Source: CAVTPD01 sp963736575 (GTDB lineage Bacteria; Bacteroidota; Bacteroidia; Cytophagales; JAAEPT01). Taken from it: a stretch of DNA of 64,000 bases. The notes under the pieces are model-generated. The model had not been told where the DNA came from, ran no database searches, and saw only the letters and a list, made by a program, of their open reading frames with translations. The translations under genes and the position numbers were made by a program. Location: positions 62,001-126,000 of the forward strand of contig CAVTPD010000001.1 of assembly GCA_963736575.1 (NCBI GenBank). The letters run 5' to 3'. Shown here one piece after another: positions 1 to 9,209 of this stretch (its first letter is position 1; each line of letters starts with the position of its first letter).

Positions 1-448
1 AACTGGCTGCGGGAGCCAATCCGATGAAGACCTTCGTGCAAAAGCGCGATGTAAGAATATTGGCCCTGCCCGGACGCGCGTTTGAATCGTGGACGTAGGT
101 GCGCTTTCCAAGTTTGTGGCCGGCATAAACCGGGGGGAGTGACGTGAAGCCACCCATTCCGAGCACGGCATCCGCGCCAAAATCCCGGATGATCGCCTTC
201 GATTTCCTCACTGAGAGATACAGTGCCCAGAGAAATGGCAGCATTTTCGGTGAAAGCGTTTTTGGCTTTGCAATCGCGGGAACCACCTTGAACTTAAGGT
301 GCGGATATTTAGCGGAAGCCTGCGAGTCGATTTTCTTTTGGGAGATAAGCAGCAAAGGCTCATGACCTTGGGCAATTAGCGATTCCGCGACGGCGATGCC
401 GGGAAAAAGGTGTCCGCCGGTGCCACCGCAAGCGATGAGAATTTTCAT
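1..448 (-). CDS. murG: MurG, N-terminal part (runs off window)
   Basis: UDP-N-acetylglucosamine--N-acetylmuramyl-(pentapeptide) pyrophosphoryl-undecaprenol N-acetylglucosamine transferase, which turns lipid I into lipid II at the inner face of the membrane. Reading the minus strand from the ATG at 446-448 gives an open frame to base 1 (149 codons). It begins MKILIACGGTGGHLFPGIAV, the Gly-rich N-terminal loop typical of MurG, and further on contains GMGGFTSLPPVYAG, matching the conserved MurG G-G-(Y/F)-x-S/T-x-P segment. The C-terminal UDP-GlcNAc-binding domain lies outside the window. The 62 bp between this start and the next gene's stop leave room for an RBS, and the frame may belong to a division/cell-wall cluster outside the window. 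Recognition is strong although only about 40% of the protein is present. Confidence 0.93.
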   Translation of the reverse strand, partial: MKILIACGGTGGHLFPGIAVAESLIAQGHEPLLLISQKKIDSQASAKYPHLKFKVVPAIAKPKTLSPKMLPFLWALYLSVRKSKAIIRDFGADAVLGMGGFTSLPPVYAGHKLGKRTYVHDSNARPGRANILTSRFCTKVFIGLAPAAS

Positions 449-510
449 AGAGACGAAAGATTGTCAGGATTCAGAATTCGAATTTCAGGAAAACCGATTT
501 GAGGTAATCA

Positions 511-2586
511 TCATGCGAGGCCGGCACGGGCGAGGAGGGGGAGCGGGTCGGCCGGGCGGGACATGAAGTTTTCGTAAAGAACCTCGGCAGGGGCGGAGTT
601 GCCTTTGCTGAGGATTTGTTCGCGGAAATCCAAGCCGGTGGCCTCATTGAGAATGCCTTCGTTTTGGAATCTGGTGAAAGCGTCCGCATCTAGGACTTCC
701 GCCCATTTGTAAGAGTAGTAACCTGCGGCGTAACCTGTCGGTGAGCTGAAAAGGTGGTTGAAGCGCCGAATCATTGAGGGCGATTCGGTCTTCAGAGGGG
801 CGCGGTATTCGGCAAGAATTTCCCGGTCAACCTCATCAAGATCGCGGTCGATGTATCCCGTTAGATTCGTATGCAGCTCGAGGTCGAGCTTGGCAAGGGA
901 GAGCTGGCGCATGAACGCGCTTGCGGACATGTAGTTTTTTGCGGCAACCATCTTTTCGAAAAGGGCCTCGGGGATCGGCTCGCCCGTCTGATAGTGCCGG
1001 GCGAAGAGATCGAGGGTCTCGCGTTCCCAGCAGAAGTTTTCCATGATCTGGGAGGGGAGTTCGACAAAGTCCCATGCAACGTTCGTGCCGGCGAGCGACT
1101 TCACGGGGACATCGGAAAGAAGGCCATGCAAAAGATGACCGAACTCGTGAAAAATTGTTTCAACCTCGCCATGTGTCAGAAGGGCGGGGGTATCGCCTAC
1201 GGGAGGGGACATGTTTCCGATGATCAGGCCGAGGTGCGGCGCGCCCTGCTCGCCGGTATGGAGGGAATTCATCCAAGCCCCGCCCCGCTTCGTTTCGCGC
1301 GGGTGCCAATCGGCGTAAAAAGACCCGAGGTGCGCATCCGTTTTTGAATCGTGGATTTCGAAAAACGTGACTTCCGGGTGCCAGGTTTCGGTAGCGCCGT
1401 CGTTAGCCGGGTCCGGAGAACTACCAGGCTCATAGTAGACGGTCTCCTTCTGAGTGATGGTAATTCCGAAGATGCGCGATGCGATACGAAACATGCCGTC
1501 CATTACGCCTTTCACCGGGAAATAGGGGCGGAGAATTTCGTCGTCGATGTCGAAGTTTTCCTTCCGCTGCATCTCCGCATAGTAGCTCGTCTCCCATGGC
1601 TCAAGCGGAGCGACAGGCTCTTTGGTTTTCGCTGCCTTGTACTCGGAAAGTTGCTTCATTTCGGCTAGGTAACGGTCTTTGATGCGAGCGTGCAGTTGCT
1701 CGACAAAGGTCAGTGCGGCGCGACCGTTGCGCGCCATGCGACGCTGGAGCACCAGATCGCCGAAATTGAGATGTCCCAGGATTTCGGCTTTCTCTTGGCG
1801 GAGTTTCAAGATTTTCCAGACAAGATCGGAATTGTCGAATTTCCCTTGTGCGGCGATTTCGGAGGAAGCTTTCCAAACCGTTTTCCGTAGGTCGCCGTCA
1901 TGCGCATGTTGCATAATTGGCAGCATGGAAGGGATTTGGAGAGTGAAGCGGTAGTTGTTCTCCGGGAGTCCTTTCGCTTTCGCATTTGCGGCAGCCGCTG
2001 CGATGGCGGATTCGGGAAGTCCATCGAGTTTGTCGCGATCGGTGATGACTAGCTCCCAGGCATTTGTGGAATCGAGAACGTGTTCCGAGTATTCCTTCGT
2101 GAGCAGTGAGAGCTCGGAATCGATCGCGGCGACGCGCTCTTTTCTATCGTCCGGAAGAGCGGCACCGGAGTTCTTGAAGTCCTCAATGGTTTCCTCGACG
2201 TGCCGTTTCTGAATTTCGGTTAGAGAATCTACCTCTTCGCTCTCCGCCACCGTGTTTAGAATGTTGAAGAGTCTTGGGTTCAGAGATAGGGATGAATAAA
2301 AGTCGGTGACATCCGGAAGAAGGTTCGTAAGCGCTTCTCGTTGCGCAGGATTGTCCGATACGGAATCGAGGTGGTGCAGGCGCCCCCATCCGTGAGAGAG
2401 AGATTCCGTCGCTTTTTCAAGAGCTAGAAAGCTGGATTCATAGGTCGCTTTGGTCGCCGGCTGGGTGGCGATGTTTTCAACGGCGCCGTTGGCTTCCGAA
2501 AGAGCGTGGCGGATGGAGGGCTCTATGGTGTCCGGAGTGAGAGTCGACCAGCGGATTTCAAAGGAAGGATCTAGATACGGGTGCAT
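511..2586 (-). CDS. prlC: M3 family oligopeptidase (oligopeptidase A/PrlC-like)
   Basis: Zinc metallopeptidase of family M3 (thimet oligopeptidase/oligopeptidase A), a cytosolic enzyme degrading short peptides, including cleaved signal peptides in enterobacteria. The 691-residue product has the family's usual length (about 680). The zinc motif HEFGH is at about residues 480-484 within TIFHEFGHLLHG, followed about 25 residues later by ELPSQIMENF, which carries the third zinc ligand Glu. The helical N-terminal half and the GYAAGYYSYKWAE segment near the C-terminus, a substrate-binding Tyr/Gly region in M3 enzymes, are also present. No signal peptide is seen. The start at 2586 opens directly with MHPYLDPSFEIRW, a plausible N-terminus. 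Long frames on the plus strand through this gene are shadows. Confidence 0.93.
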   Translation of the reverse strand: MHPYLDPSFEIRWSTLTPDTIEPSIRHALSEANGAVENIATQPATKATYESSFLALEKATESLSHGWGRLHHLDSVSDNPAQREALTNLLPDVTDFYSSLSLNPRLFNILNTVAESEEVDSLTEIQKRHVEETIEDFKNSGAALPDDRKERVAAIDSELSLLTKEYSEHVLDSTNAWELVITDRDKLDGLPESAIAAAAANAKAKGLPENNYRFTLQIPSMLPIMQHAHDGDLRKTVWKASSEIAAQGKFDNSDLVWKILKLRQEKAEILGHLNFGDLVLQRRMARNGRAALTFVEQLHARIKDRYLAEMKQLSEYKAAKTKEPVAPLEPWETSYYAEMQRKENFDIDDEILRPYFPVKGVMDGMFRIASRIFGITITQKETVYYEPGSSPDPANDGATETWHPEVTFFEIHDSKTDAHLGSFYADWHPRETKRGGAWMNSLHTGEQGAPHLGLIIGNMSPPVGDTPALLTHGEVETIFHEFGHLLHGLLSDVPVKSLAGTNVAWDFVELPSQIMENFCWERETLDLFARHYQTGEPIPEALFEKMVAAKNYMSASAFMRQLSLAKLDLELHTNLTGYIDRDLDEVDREILAEYRAPLKTESPSMIRRFNHLFSSPTGYAAGYYSYKWAEVLDADAFTRFQNEGILNEATGLDFREQILSKGNSAPAEVLYENFMSRPADPLPLLARAGLA

Positions 2587-2661
2587 GAAACTGTAAATTT
2601 GAGATTTGAAACCTCGGTGTTGAATGAGGATCTGAAAAGGGGCGGATATTGTGGCTTCCGA

Positions 2662-3546
2662 TTATGGCTCGAGGGTGTTGGTGAGAAGGAGAGCCGCGAT
2701 GATGATGCCAAGGGCGATGCGATAGTAACCGAAGACCTGCAGACCGTGGGATTGGAGATATTTCACCAGCCATTTAACGGCGAAAGCGGCCGAGATCGTA
2801 GCGGCTAGGATTCCGACGATGAGGGGAATCGGTCCGTAGGTTTCCCACATGAGTATCGAGCCTCCGCCCCAGACATCGTATGCGGCACCGGCGCCTTCGA
2901 TTTTCCAGATCGCTTTTTTGGCGGTGGCGGCGGTGAGTGTGACCACGCCGAGAAGGAATGAGTATTCGACCGCTGCTTTGACGGATAGACCCATTAGAAG
3001 GCCGCCGCAGATTGTCATGAGAGAGCGGGATGTGCCGGGCCACATTGCAACGCATTGTAGCACGCCAATGAAAAGGGCCATTTGCCATGTGAGTTTCAGA
3101 ATATCGCGGCCATTCCCTCTGGGCGGGTTTTTGTGGCGGTAGTTGACCGTCCATAGGATGGCGAAACCGCCCGCGACCCATGCGAAAATGACCGGCCAGA
3201 GGCCGAAGAGTTTTTCCTCGATGATGTCATTGAGAAGGAGTCCGAGAACGGCGGCGGGCAGAAAGCCAACAATTACGGCGATGGCGAGCTTGAGACCTTC
3301 GGGATCCTGCCCGAAGACGCCTTTGATCATTTTGACCACATGTTTGTAGTAGAGCCCGAGGACGGCGAGGATGGCACCGCCCTGTATACAGATTGCGAAG
3401 CAGTCCGCCGCAAGCTTTGCGGTCTCCGTGGTTGTGCCAATGTGCATCAGCCGCTGAGCGACAATGAGGTGACCTGTTGAAGACACCGGTAGATATTCTG
3501 TAATGCCTTCTATGAGGCCGAGGAGGATCGCTTGCCAGATTTCCAT
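2662..3546 (-). CDS. uppP: Undecaprenyl-diphosphatase UppP
   Basis: Membrane phosphatase that dephosphorylates undecaprenyl pyrophosphate to recycle the lipid carrier for peptidoglycan and O-antigen; also linked to bacitracin resistance (BacA). The product from the ATG at 3546 is 294 residues (family about 265-290). It carries the two signature regions: EGITEYLPVSSTGHLIV near the N-terminus and PGTSRSLMTICGGLLMGLS in the middle, with about eight hydrophobic segments. The open frame continues upstream to 3837, but that extension is Pro/Ser/Arg-rich and unlike UppP, so the start at MEIWQAILLG was chosen. A DUF2062 gene is divergently placed across about 177 bp, which probably holds both promoters. 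MurG just downstream acts on the same lipid carrier. Confidence 0.95.
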   Translation of the reverse strand: MEIWQAILLGLIEGITEYLPVSSTGHLIVAQRLMHIGTTTETAKLAADCFAICIQGGAILAVLGLYYKHVVKMIKGVFGQDPEGLKLAIAVIVGFLPAAVLGLLLNDIIEEKLFGLWPVIFAWVAGGFAILWTVNYRHKNPPRGNGRDILKLTWQMALFIGVLQCVAMWPGTSRSLMTICGGLLMGLSVKAAVEYSFLLGVVTLTAATAKKAIWKIEGAGAAYDVWGGGSILMWETYGPIPLIVGILAATISAAFAVKWLVKYLQSHGLQVFGYYRIALGIIIAALLLTNTLEP

Positions 3547-3723
3547 AAATTTTCGGCGGGATGGTGGGTTTTGAACCGGGCGGTGGCAAGGCTCGGGATT
3601 GGGAAGGTGGAACATTGAAGTCTCCGACCTCAGGATCGGTGTTCGACCCTGTCCGATACGGGATTTTTTCGTTTGCAGGTTGAATGGTATGGATGGGGTG
3701 CGAGTGTGTCGGCGACGAAGGAT

Positions 3724-4347
3724 ATGAAGCGGCGGTATTTGAAATTGGTGAGACGGAGCTACCGGATGCTTCGGCACAAGAGACTGAGGCACAGAGGCTG
3801 GTGGCAGAAAATGACCCGCCCGCTTTTTGACAAGCAACTCTGGAAACCATGCCGGGATACCGTGGCATCCGGGCTGGCGGTCGGATTCTTTTTCTCAATG
3901 ATGGCCATGCCGTTTCAGATGATTGCCGCGGCGCTCACGGCGATGAGATTCCGTGGAAACATACCTTTCGCGGTCGCCGGCTGCTGGGTTTCCAACATGG
4001 TGACGCATATACCAATCTGGGTGGGGCAGGAAATCCTGGGGGAATGGATGCGCGACAAGCTCGGCTTCCCGATGCCCGAGTTCCTTGTGAATTCCGCGAT
4101 TCAGATACCGGAGTCCTGGGAGAATTTCTATACGAAAACAAAGCCCGGTGAGTGGATGAGCAGCACCTTGGGCGTCGCACTCCCGGAAGATCTGAATGCC
4201 GCGAGCTTTCTTCTTGGAATGATGGCTTCAGGGTTTCTGTTCGCATTTCTAGCATATCCGATCGTGCATCTTTTTTCGAAATTCATGCCTCACCATCTGC
4301 CTGTCTTGAAGTCTCAGCCGGTGCGGCCATGGAAAGCCGGTCGCTGA
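3724..4347 (+). CDS. DUF2062 membrane protein
   Basis: Small membrane protein with a DUF2062 domain, a family of unknown function often encoded near envelope or glycosyltransferase genes. From the ATG at 3724 it has 207 residues. A basic N-terminus (MKRRYLKLVRR...) precedes a hydrophobic segment with SGLAVGFFFSMMAMPFQM, the typical DUF2062 G-x-x-x-G-x-F-x(n)-P-x-Q pattern, then a second pair of hydrophobic stretches near the C-terminus (FLLGMMASGFLFAFLAYPIV). A TTG 51 bp upstream in the same frame is a weaker alternative start. It is divergent from uppP and ends about 50 bp before purB, so it could be cotranscribed with purB. The precise role cannot be read from sequence. Confidence 0.82.
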   Translation: MKRRYLKLVRRSYRMLRHKRLRHRGWWQKMTRPLFDKQLWKPCRDTVASGLAVGFFFSMMAMPFQMIAAALTAMRFRGNIPFAVAGCWVSNMVTHIPIWVGQEILGEWMRDKLGFPMPEFLVNSAIQIPESWENFYTKTKPGEWMSSTLGVALPEDLNAASFLLGMMASGFLFAFLAYPIVHLFSKFMPHHLPVLKSQPVRPWKAGR

Positions 4348-4399
4348 GACGTTTTGCGATGGACTTGCAAGCCGATGCGAGTGCCCTATTCCGGCAGTT

Positions 4400-5818
4400 A
4401 TGATTCCAAACGTCCTCGCAGAAAGATATTCCTCCACCGCTATGAACGATATCTGGTCCGCCGAGGGACGGATCGTTCTGGAACGCGAATATTGGATCGC
4501 AGTGATGAAGGCGCAGAAGGATCTGGGCTTGGAAATTTCCGATGAGGCGATTGTCGCTTATGAATCGGTGAAGAACCAGGTGGACGTGGGCTCGATCATG
4601 GCCCGCGAGCGGGTGACCAGGCACGATGTGAAGGCGCGGATCGAGGAGTTTAACGGGCTTGCGGGCTTCGAGGAAATTCATAAGGGCCTGACATCAAGGG
4701 ACCTGACGGAAAACGTCGAGCAGCTTCAGGTTTTCCGTGGGCTGCTGGTGGTCCGGGGAAAAGTCGTGGCTTCGTTGAGAAGGATGCGCGAGAAGGCGGA
4801 GCAATGGGATGAGCTAGTTCTCACCGCACGCACTCACAATGTGGCGGCGCAACCTACGACTTTAGGCAAGCGCATCGCGATGTTTGGCGAAGAGTTGCTT
4901 TCCGGTTACCGCATGTTGGAAGAGGTGATCGGATCCTATGCGGTCCGTGGTTTGAAAGGCGCGGTCGGAACGCAAATGGATCAGCTGTCTCTTTTTGAAG
5001 GAGATGCGGGCAAAGTCTCTGACCTGGAGAAACGTGTGGTCACGCATCTGGGAATTCCGGAGCGATGGAACAATGTAGGGCAGGTTTATCCGCGATCGTT
5101 GGATCTCAGAGTTGTTTCGATTCTCACAGAGCTTGCCAGCGGGCCCTCATCTTTCTGCAAAACCTTGCGTCTGATGGCGGGGAATGAAACGGCAAGCGAA
5201 GGCTTCGCCCCCGGACAAACAGGATCGAGTGCGATGCCACACAAAATGAATTCGCGTTCCTGCGAACGCGTGAACGGCTTTCACGTGATTTTAAAAGGAT
5301 ATCTGGCAATGGCTGCGGGTCTTGCCGGCGATCAATGGAACGAGGGTGATGTAAGCTGTTCGGTTGTCCGGAGGGTGATGCTGCCGGATGCGTTTTTCGC
5401 CCTCGACGGCATGTTCGAAACCTATCTGACGATCCTCGATCAAATGGATGCCTATGAAGCGGTGATCGCGGCTGAAACCGCTCGCTACCTGCCGTTTCTA
5501 ATGACCACCACGGTAATGATGGAGGCAGTGAAAAGGGGTGTTGGGCGTGAGACGGCTCATAAGGTGATCAAGGAACACGCGGTCGCGACGGTAGCTGACA
5601 TGCGCACTGGCACGTCCGAGAAAAACGATTTGTTGGACCGCCTCGCAACGGACGGAAGGCTCGGGCTATCTCGTGACGAGCTGGGTGCGATTCTGAAGAA
5701 AGGCGATCGTGAAGTCGGCGCTGCGAGATCGCAGGTAACTATCTTTTCAGACGAGGTGAAAAAACTGGAAAGCAAATGGCCTGACGCAGCGGCCTATTCT
5801 CCTGGTGGAATCTTATAG
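4400..5818 (+). CDS. purB: Adenylosuccinate lyase PurB
   Basis: Adenylosuccinate lyase, which removes fumarate in two steps of purine biosynthesis (SAICAR to AICAR, adenylosuccinate to AMP). The 472-residue product starts MIPNVLAERYSS and carries the fumarase/aspartase superfamily signature GSSAMPHKMNS, whose mobile loop Ser acts as the catalytic base. The upstream TARTHNVAAQPTTLGKR segment corresponds to the T-x-x-x-H-x-Q-x-A/T-T region with the second catalytic His. Length and N-terminus match the longer Bacillus/eukaryote-like PurB group. The gene follows the DUF2062 gene by 52 bp and converges with the hydrolase gene downstream, the two stops being about 11 bp apart. Confidence 0.95.
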   Translation: MIPNVLAERYSSTAMNDIWSAEGRIVLEREYWIAVMKAQKDLGLEISDEAIVAYESVKNQVDVGSIMARERVTRHDVKARIEEFNGLAGFEEIHKGLTSRDLTENVEQLQVFRGLLVVRGKVVASLRRMREKAEQWDELVLTARTHNVAAQPTTLGKRIAMFGEELLSGYRMLEEVIGSYAVRGLKGAVGTQMDQLSLFEGDAGKVSDLEKRVVTHLGIPERWNNVGQVYPRSLDLRVVSILTELASGPSSFCKTLRLMAGNETASEGFAPGQTGSSAMPHKMNSRSCERVNGFHVILKGYLAMAAGLAGDQWNEGDVSCSVVRRVMLPDAFFALDGMFETYLTILDQMDAYEAVIAAETARYLPFLMTTTVMMEAVKRGVGRETAHKVIKEHAVATVADMRTGTSEKNDLLDRLATDGRLGLSRDELGAILKKGDREVGAARSQVTIFSDEVKKLESKWPDAAAYSPGGIL

Positions 5819-5829
5819 AACGCGGGGCC

Positions 5830-6543
5830 TCAATATTTGCGGGCCATTTCCCCGAACAGAGTTTTCCAAGTCGGCCAGTCATGCGCGCCGGAGATCCACG
5901 TCTGGTCCGCTTCAGTCAAAAACTCGCGGGCAAATAGCCGGCTCGATCCGGCAAGCCTGTCTTCGGTGCCACAGCCCAGCCGGATGACAGGACGGTTCGT
6001 ACCGGAAGACCATTTGGCTCGAAGGCCGGTCCAAAGTTTGCGACTGAAATCCTCTTGTGAAATTTTGCCGGGATCCCATTTCCGCAATCCGCCGGCAGAT
6101 TTTATCTCTTCGATAGCTTCATCCTCTCCGAGAAAAGGGGAGAGCAGCCAGATTTCGGATACGATGCCGGGGTGCTCCAAATCGTAAACGAGCGATCCCA
6201 TACCACCCATGGAAATTCCGACGAGGCGGATAGTTTTCACGCCATCTTTCATTTTCGGGACGATGACATCTTCGTGAAGGCGGCGGGCCGCAGTCTGATT
6301 CTCATAGTAACCAAGATGGAGATCCGGAACCACGATCCTCGCATCCGGCCATGTGGATGCTGCGATTTCGACAAAGGAGTTTTTCTCAAATTCGCCCGGC
6401 AGACTCCACCGTCCGGGTAAAAAAACGACGAGCTCTTTCCCTTTCGCATTCCCGTATGAAAGGGTTTTCAAGGGTACGGAGGCGGGTCTGGGGAGGTAAG
6501 CGCAGGACGATAGAAGGCTGGCCAGAAGTAGGAGGATCTTCAT
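5830..6543 (-). CDS. Alpha/beta-hydrolase lipoprotein
   Basis: Probable lipid-anchored esterase-type alpha/beta-hydrolase of 237 residues. The N-terminus MKILLLLASLLSSCAYLPRP is a lipoprotein signal peptide with the lipobox LSSC. The nucleophile elbow reads GISMGGMG (G-x-S-x-G), and a candidate catalytic His lies in GAHDWPTWK near the C-terminus, a position seen in esterase-D/S-formylglutathione-hydrolase-like folds; an Asp in CGTEDRLAG may complete the triad. The substrate is unknown. The gene is convergent with purB and lies just downstream of yidC on the same strand with a 75 bp gap, so it could be the distal gene of the rpmH-rnpA-yidC transcript. Confidence 0.75.
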   Translation of the reverse strand: MKILLLLASLLSSCAYLPRPASVPLKTLSYGNAKGKELVVFLPGRWSLPGEFEKNSFVEIAASTWPDARIVVPDLHLGYYENQTAARRLHEDVIVPKMKDGVKTIRLVGISMGGMGSLVYDLEHPGIVSEIWLLSPFLGEDEAIEEIKSAGGLRKWDPGKISQEDFSRKLWTGLRAKWSSGTNRPVIRLGCGTEDRLAGSSRLFAREFLTEADQTWISGAHDWPTWKTLFGEMARKY

Positions 6544-6617
6544 CTCATCAAAGATGGGTCGGAAAACTCCACTGTCACCCGTTCGTTAATGAAGCGCCCG
6601 TGGCGTGAAGACCATGA

Positions 6618-8474
6618 TCAACCGCCCGTCCGCGGAGGGCCCTTTTTCTTCGGCTTGTCCGGAGTGACGTTTCGCATGTTTCCGCTGCCTTTGGCTTTCT
6701 GGAGCTTCTGCATTTCCGCCTGTTTTTCCGCCATACGCTGCACCCAGGATTTTTTTCCACCATCCTTTCGTGCGACGAGTTCCGGTTCCGGAATCTTATT
6801 CATCAGGTAGGTCTGACCGATCGAGAAAATGTTCTGGGTGGTCCAGTATAGAGCGAGAGCGGATGCGTAGTTGTAGCAGAAGAAGAAAAACATCAGCGGC
6901 ATGAACATCATGATTCGCTGCTGCATCTTATCCCCGGTTTTCGGCATCATTGCCATCTGAAGGGCGCTCGTTCCTGCCATCACGATCGGGAGAAGGTTGA
7001 TCGGAAGACCGAGCAGGTGGCCCACGGTATCGGGTTGCGAAAGGTCATCGACCCAGAGGAAGGGCTGATCGCGGAGCTCCACGGCGGAATTGAGCATTTT
7101 GAAGAACCCGAAGAAAATCGGGATCTGGATAAACATCGGAAGGCATCCGCCAATCGGATTGATTCCGTATTTCCGATAAAGCCCCATCATTTCGGTGTTG
7201 AGCTTGTTGGGATCGTCCGGATATTTTTCCTTCAGCTCCTTCATGATAGGCTGGAGCTTGGACATCCGCTTCATCGAGTGGGTGGACTTCGCATGAAGGG
7301 GCCAGATTACGATGCGGACAATCAGTGTGAGGCAGATGATTGCGAGGCCCCAGGACTGGGTGGTGGAGAGATTGTCGAGGAGATGATGAAGATTGTTGAG
7401 CAACCAGTTTAGCGGACGGGAGACAAACCAGAACCAGCCGTATTGCATCATGTCGCCCCAGCCTTCGCCCGTTCCCTCCGCATTATCCAGTTTGCGGAGC
7501 ATCGTATTGGCCTTTGGGCCAATGAAGATCCGGTAATCCAGCGTCATCGGCACGCCGGGAGCGAGATTTTCCGGAGGAAGGGAAATGGCTGCCCGGACCG
7601 CCGTGTAGGACTTCGAACTGGACCCGAGAGTGAACGGCGAAGGTTTTCCCCAAACACGGGTGAACGCGGGCTTCTCCGGACGAATCACGGTAGTGAAAAA
7701 CTGGTCGGAAACACCCGCATAAAGGATCTCCTCGTCCGTCGGGCCATCGATGATCGATTTGTCGGAGCCGAACCAGCCGCCTTTGAAGGACGTCGCGGAC
7801 TCAAAATGGATATCACCCCCGGTATACCAGAAAAATCCGGTGAGATCCGGGCGTTCCTTCGGATGCAGCGGTGCTGCGGAGCCAAGAAAAAGTCCGTATT
7901 GAGAGAGGTCGAAATTTCCTTCACCGGTATTCTCAAGAGCGAGTGTGAGGTTCAGGAAATATTCGGCCCCCGGTATGTCGGATGTCTCGAGCGAAAAGGT
8001 CTTTTTGGCGATAACTCCGGTAGAAAGTTTTGCGATGAATACAGCGCTTTTACCCGGCTCCGATTGATCCGCTTTGTAGGTATAGGTGGAGTTGTCGAGA
8101 GTTTCATTGGGGCCGACGAGTCCGGCGATCGGCCCGGGACCTTTGCCGTTGATCCGCACATTCGAGGTCTCGGCGACATTCTTTTGTTCTTTCAGCTCTG
8201 CGAATTTGATTCCGCCACCGATATTGGAGAGGGTGAACGCGACCTTGGCGTTTTCGAGGACGATCTGCTCTTCGGAGGTTGGCGGCGGAGGCGTCTCGAC
8301 GCTCAGACCCACCTCTCCATCGGCTCTCTCTTCGGACGATCCGGTTTCGGCTGTCTCGGCAGGGACTGGCTGATTGGCTCTTTTATACGCTTCGTTTTGC
8401 GCAGCGAAGTGCATGTTGAGCGCGATGAGTATCCCGCACAGGGCGAGGATGATCCAAGTTTTACGATCGTACAT
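6618..8474 (-). CDS. yidC: Membrane protein insertase YidC
   Basis: YidC/Oxa1-family insertase that inserts and folds membrane proteins with SecYEG or alone. The 618-residue product has the Gram-negative layout: an N-terminal transmembrane helix (WIILALCGILIALNMHF), a Ser/Thr/Pro-rich linker, a large periplasmic beta-sandwich domain (about residues 75-340), and a conserved C-terminal block of five membrane helices. In that block, SMKRMSKLQPIMKELKEKYPDDP is the cytoplasmic coiled-coil region and PIGGCLPMFIQIPIFFGFF the following helix. The tail is Lys-rich (KKSWVQRM...PKKKGPPRTGG), as in ribosome-binding YidC tails. It sits 110 bp downstream of rnpA, the classic rpmH-rnpA-yidC order, but without a yidD gene between. 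Confidence 0.96.
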   Translation of the reverse strand: MYDRKTWIILALCGILIALNMHFAAQNEAYKRANQPVPAETAETGSSEERADGEVGLSVETPPPPTSEEQIVLENAKVAFTLSNIGGGIKFAELKEQKNVAETSNVRINGKGPGPIAGLVGPNETLDNSTYTYKADQSEPGKSAVFIAKLSTGVIAKKTFSLETSDIPGAEYFLNLTLALENTGEGNFDLSQYGLFLGSAAPLHPKERPDLTGFFWYTGGDIHFESATSFKGGWFGSDKSIIDGPTDEEILYAGVSDQFFTTVIRPEKPAFTRVWGKPSPFTLGSSSKSYTAVRAAISLPPENLAPGVPMTLDYRIFIGPKANTMLRKLDNAEGTGEGWGDMMQYGWFWFVSRPLNWLLNNLHHLLDNLSTTQSWGLAIICLTLIVRIVIWPLHAKSTHSMKRMSKLQPIMKELKEKYPDDPNKLNTEMMGLYRKYGINPIGGCLPMFIQIPIFFGFFKMLNSAVELRDQPFLWVDDLSQPDTVGHLLGLPINLLPIVMAGTSALQMAMMPKTGDKMQQRIMMFMPLMFFFFCYNYASALALYWTTQNIFSIGQTYLMNKIPEPELVARKDGGKKSWVQRMAEKQAEMQKLQKAKGSGNMRNVTPDKPKKKGPPRTGG

Positions 8475-8584
8475 GGAATATTGGAAAATGGTTCTCCGCC
8501 CCGGAGGATTCGCGGAACGGGAAGGGGTGATTATGCGTTCACGCTCCCGGGGTCAAGGGAATGAACACGCCGCTTCCCTACGAT

Positions 8585-8935
8585 TTAGCCGAAAAGTTTG
8601 AGACGACGCGCTTGTCTGTGCCAGTCCGCTTCCAGCTCGGAGTTCGTGGCATCCTTGGCTTCAGCACGCGCAATGGTAACAAGATAACGCTTCTGATCGG
8701 CGAAATCCGGTGCGTATTTTTGGAAATAGGATCTGAAGCGGCGGCGCAAAAGATTCCGCTGATTGGCTTTTTTCGAGGCCCGCTTGCTGGTCACGAACGC
8801 CGCCTGAAGTGATGGTAGTGACGGATCGGCCAACGTTGTCAAAATGACAAACCGGCCTGCTTTCGCTTGGCCGGTTTTTCTGATGCGGAGGAAATCCGCA
8901 TTCTGATTGATGCTGCACTTCCGAGGGAATCTCAT
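8585..8935 (-). CDS. rnpA: Ribonuclease P protein component
   Basis: Protein subunit of RNase P, which helps the catalytic RNA process the 5' ends of precursor tRNAs. The 116-residue product has the family length and the signature RNxxKRxxR as RNLLRRRFRSYF, preceded by FVTSKRASKKANQRN (usual form G-x-x-V-S-K-K-x-x-x-A-V-x-R-N). The N-terminus LRIRKTGQAKAGRFVILTT matches the F-x-x-v-x-x-x-g-x-x-x-x-x-x-l-x-v start of RnpA. It lies 39 bp downstream of rpmH on the same strand. The RNase P RNA gene itself was not seen in the window. Confidence 0.93.
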   Translation of the reverse strand: MRFPRKCSINQNADFLRIRKTGQAKAGRFVILTTLADPSLPSLQAAFVTSKRASKKANQRNLLRRRFRSYFQKYAPDFADQKRYLVTIARAEAKDATNSELEADWHRQARRLKLFG

Positions 8936-8974
8936 GGGAGCGCGTCAACGGGGGGATTTGCCCCGTCAGCGGGA

Positions 8975-9160
8975 TCAGGTGCCGTGCTGCGTGATGTGGC
9001 GCTTGAAGTGAAGCTCCGCACCCTTCGGAATGAGGCGCTTGCGGCCCTTCTGGCGGCGGCGTTTGATGCAATCGCGGCCTGCCTTGGTGGCCATGCGTGC
9101 ACGGAAGCCGTGTTGCTGTTTGCGCGTGCGCTTGGTGGGCTGGTATGTACGGAAGCTCAT
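8975..9160 (-). CDS. rpmH: Ribosomal protein bL34 (C-terminally extended)
   Basis: Large-subunit ribosomal protein bL34. Residues 1-43 give the canonical pattern: RTYQPTKRTRKQQHGFRARM, then ATKAGR, RRRQKGRKRL. Most bL34 proteins stop at 44-46 residues; this frame continues for about 16 further residues (PKGAELHFKRHITQHGT) to 61, a modest C-terminal extension. A good sigma70-like promoter lies 50 bp upstream on the minus strand. A long plus-strand frame covers the same DNA but is the unused upstream part of the HAD gene frame. Confidence 0.93.
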   Translation of the reverse strand: MSFRTYQPTKRTRKQQHGFRARMATKAGRDCIKRRRQKGRKRLIPKGAELHFKRHITQHGT

Positions 9161-9209
9161 GACAGGTTGGTGGTAAAAATTTGCGTGCCCGAGGGGTCGC
9201 GGGGGCGGG

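Noticed and set aside
7443..8564. 373-codon plus-strand frame
   Set aside because: Antisense to yidC, which is clearly the real gene; the translation has no recognisable domain.
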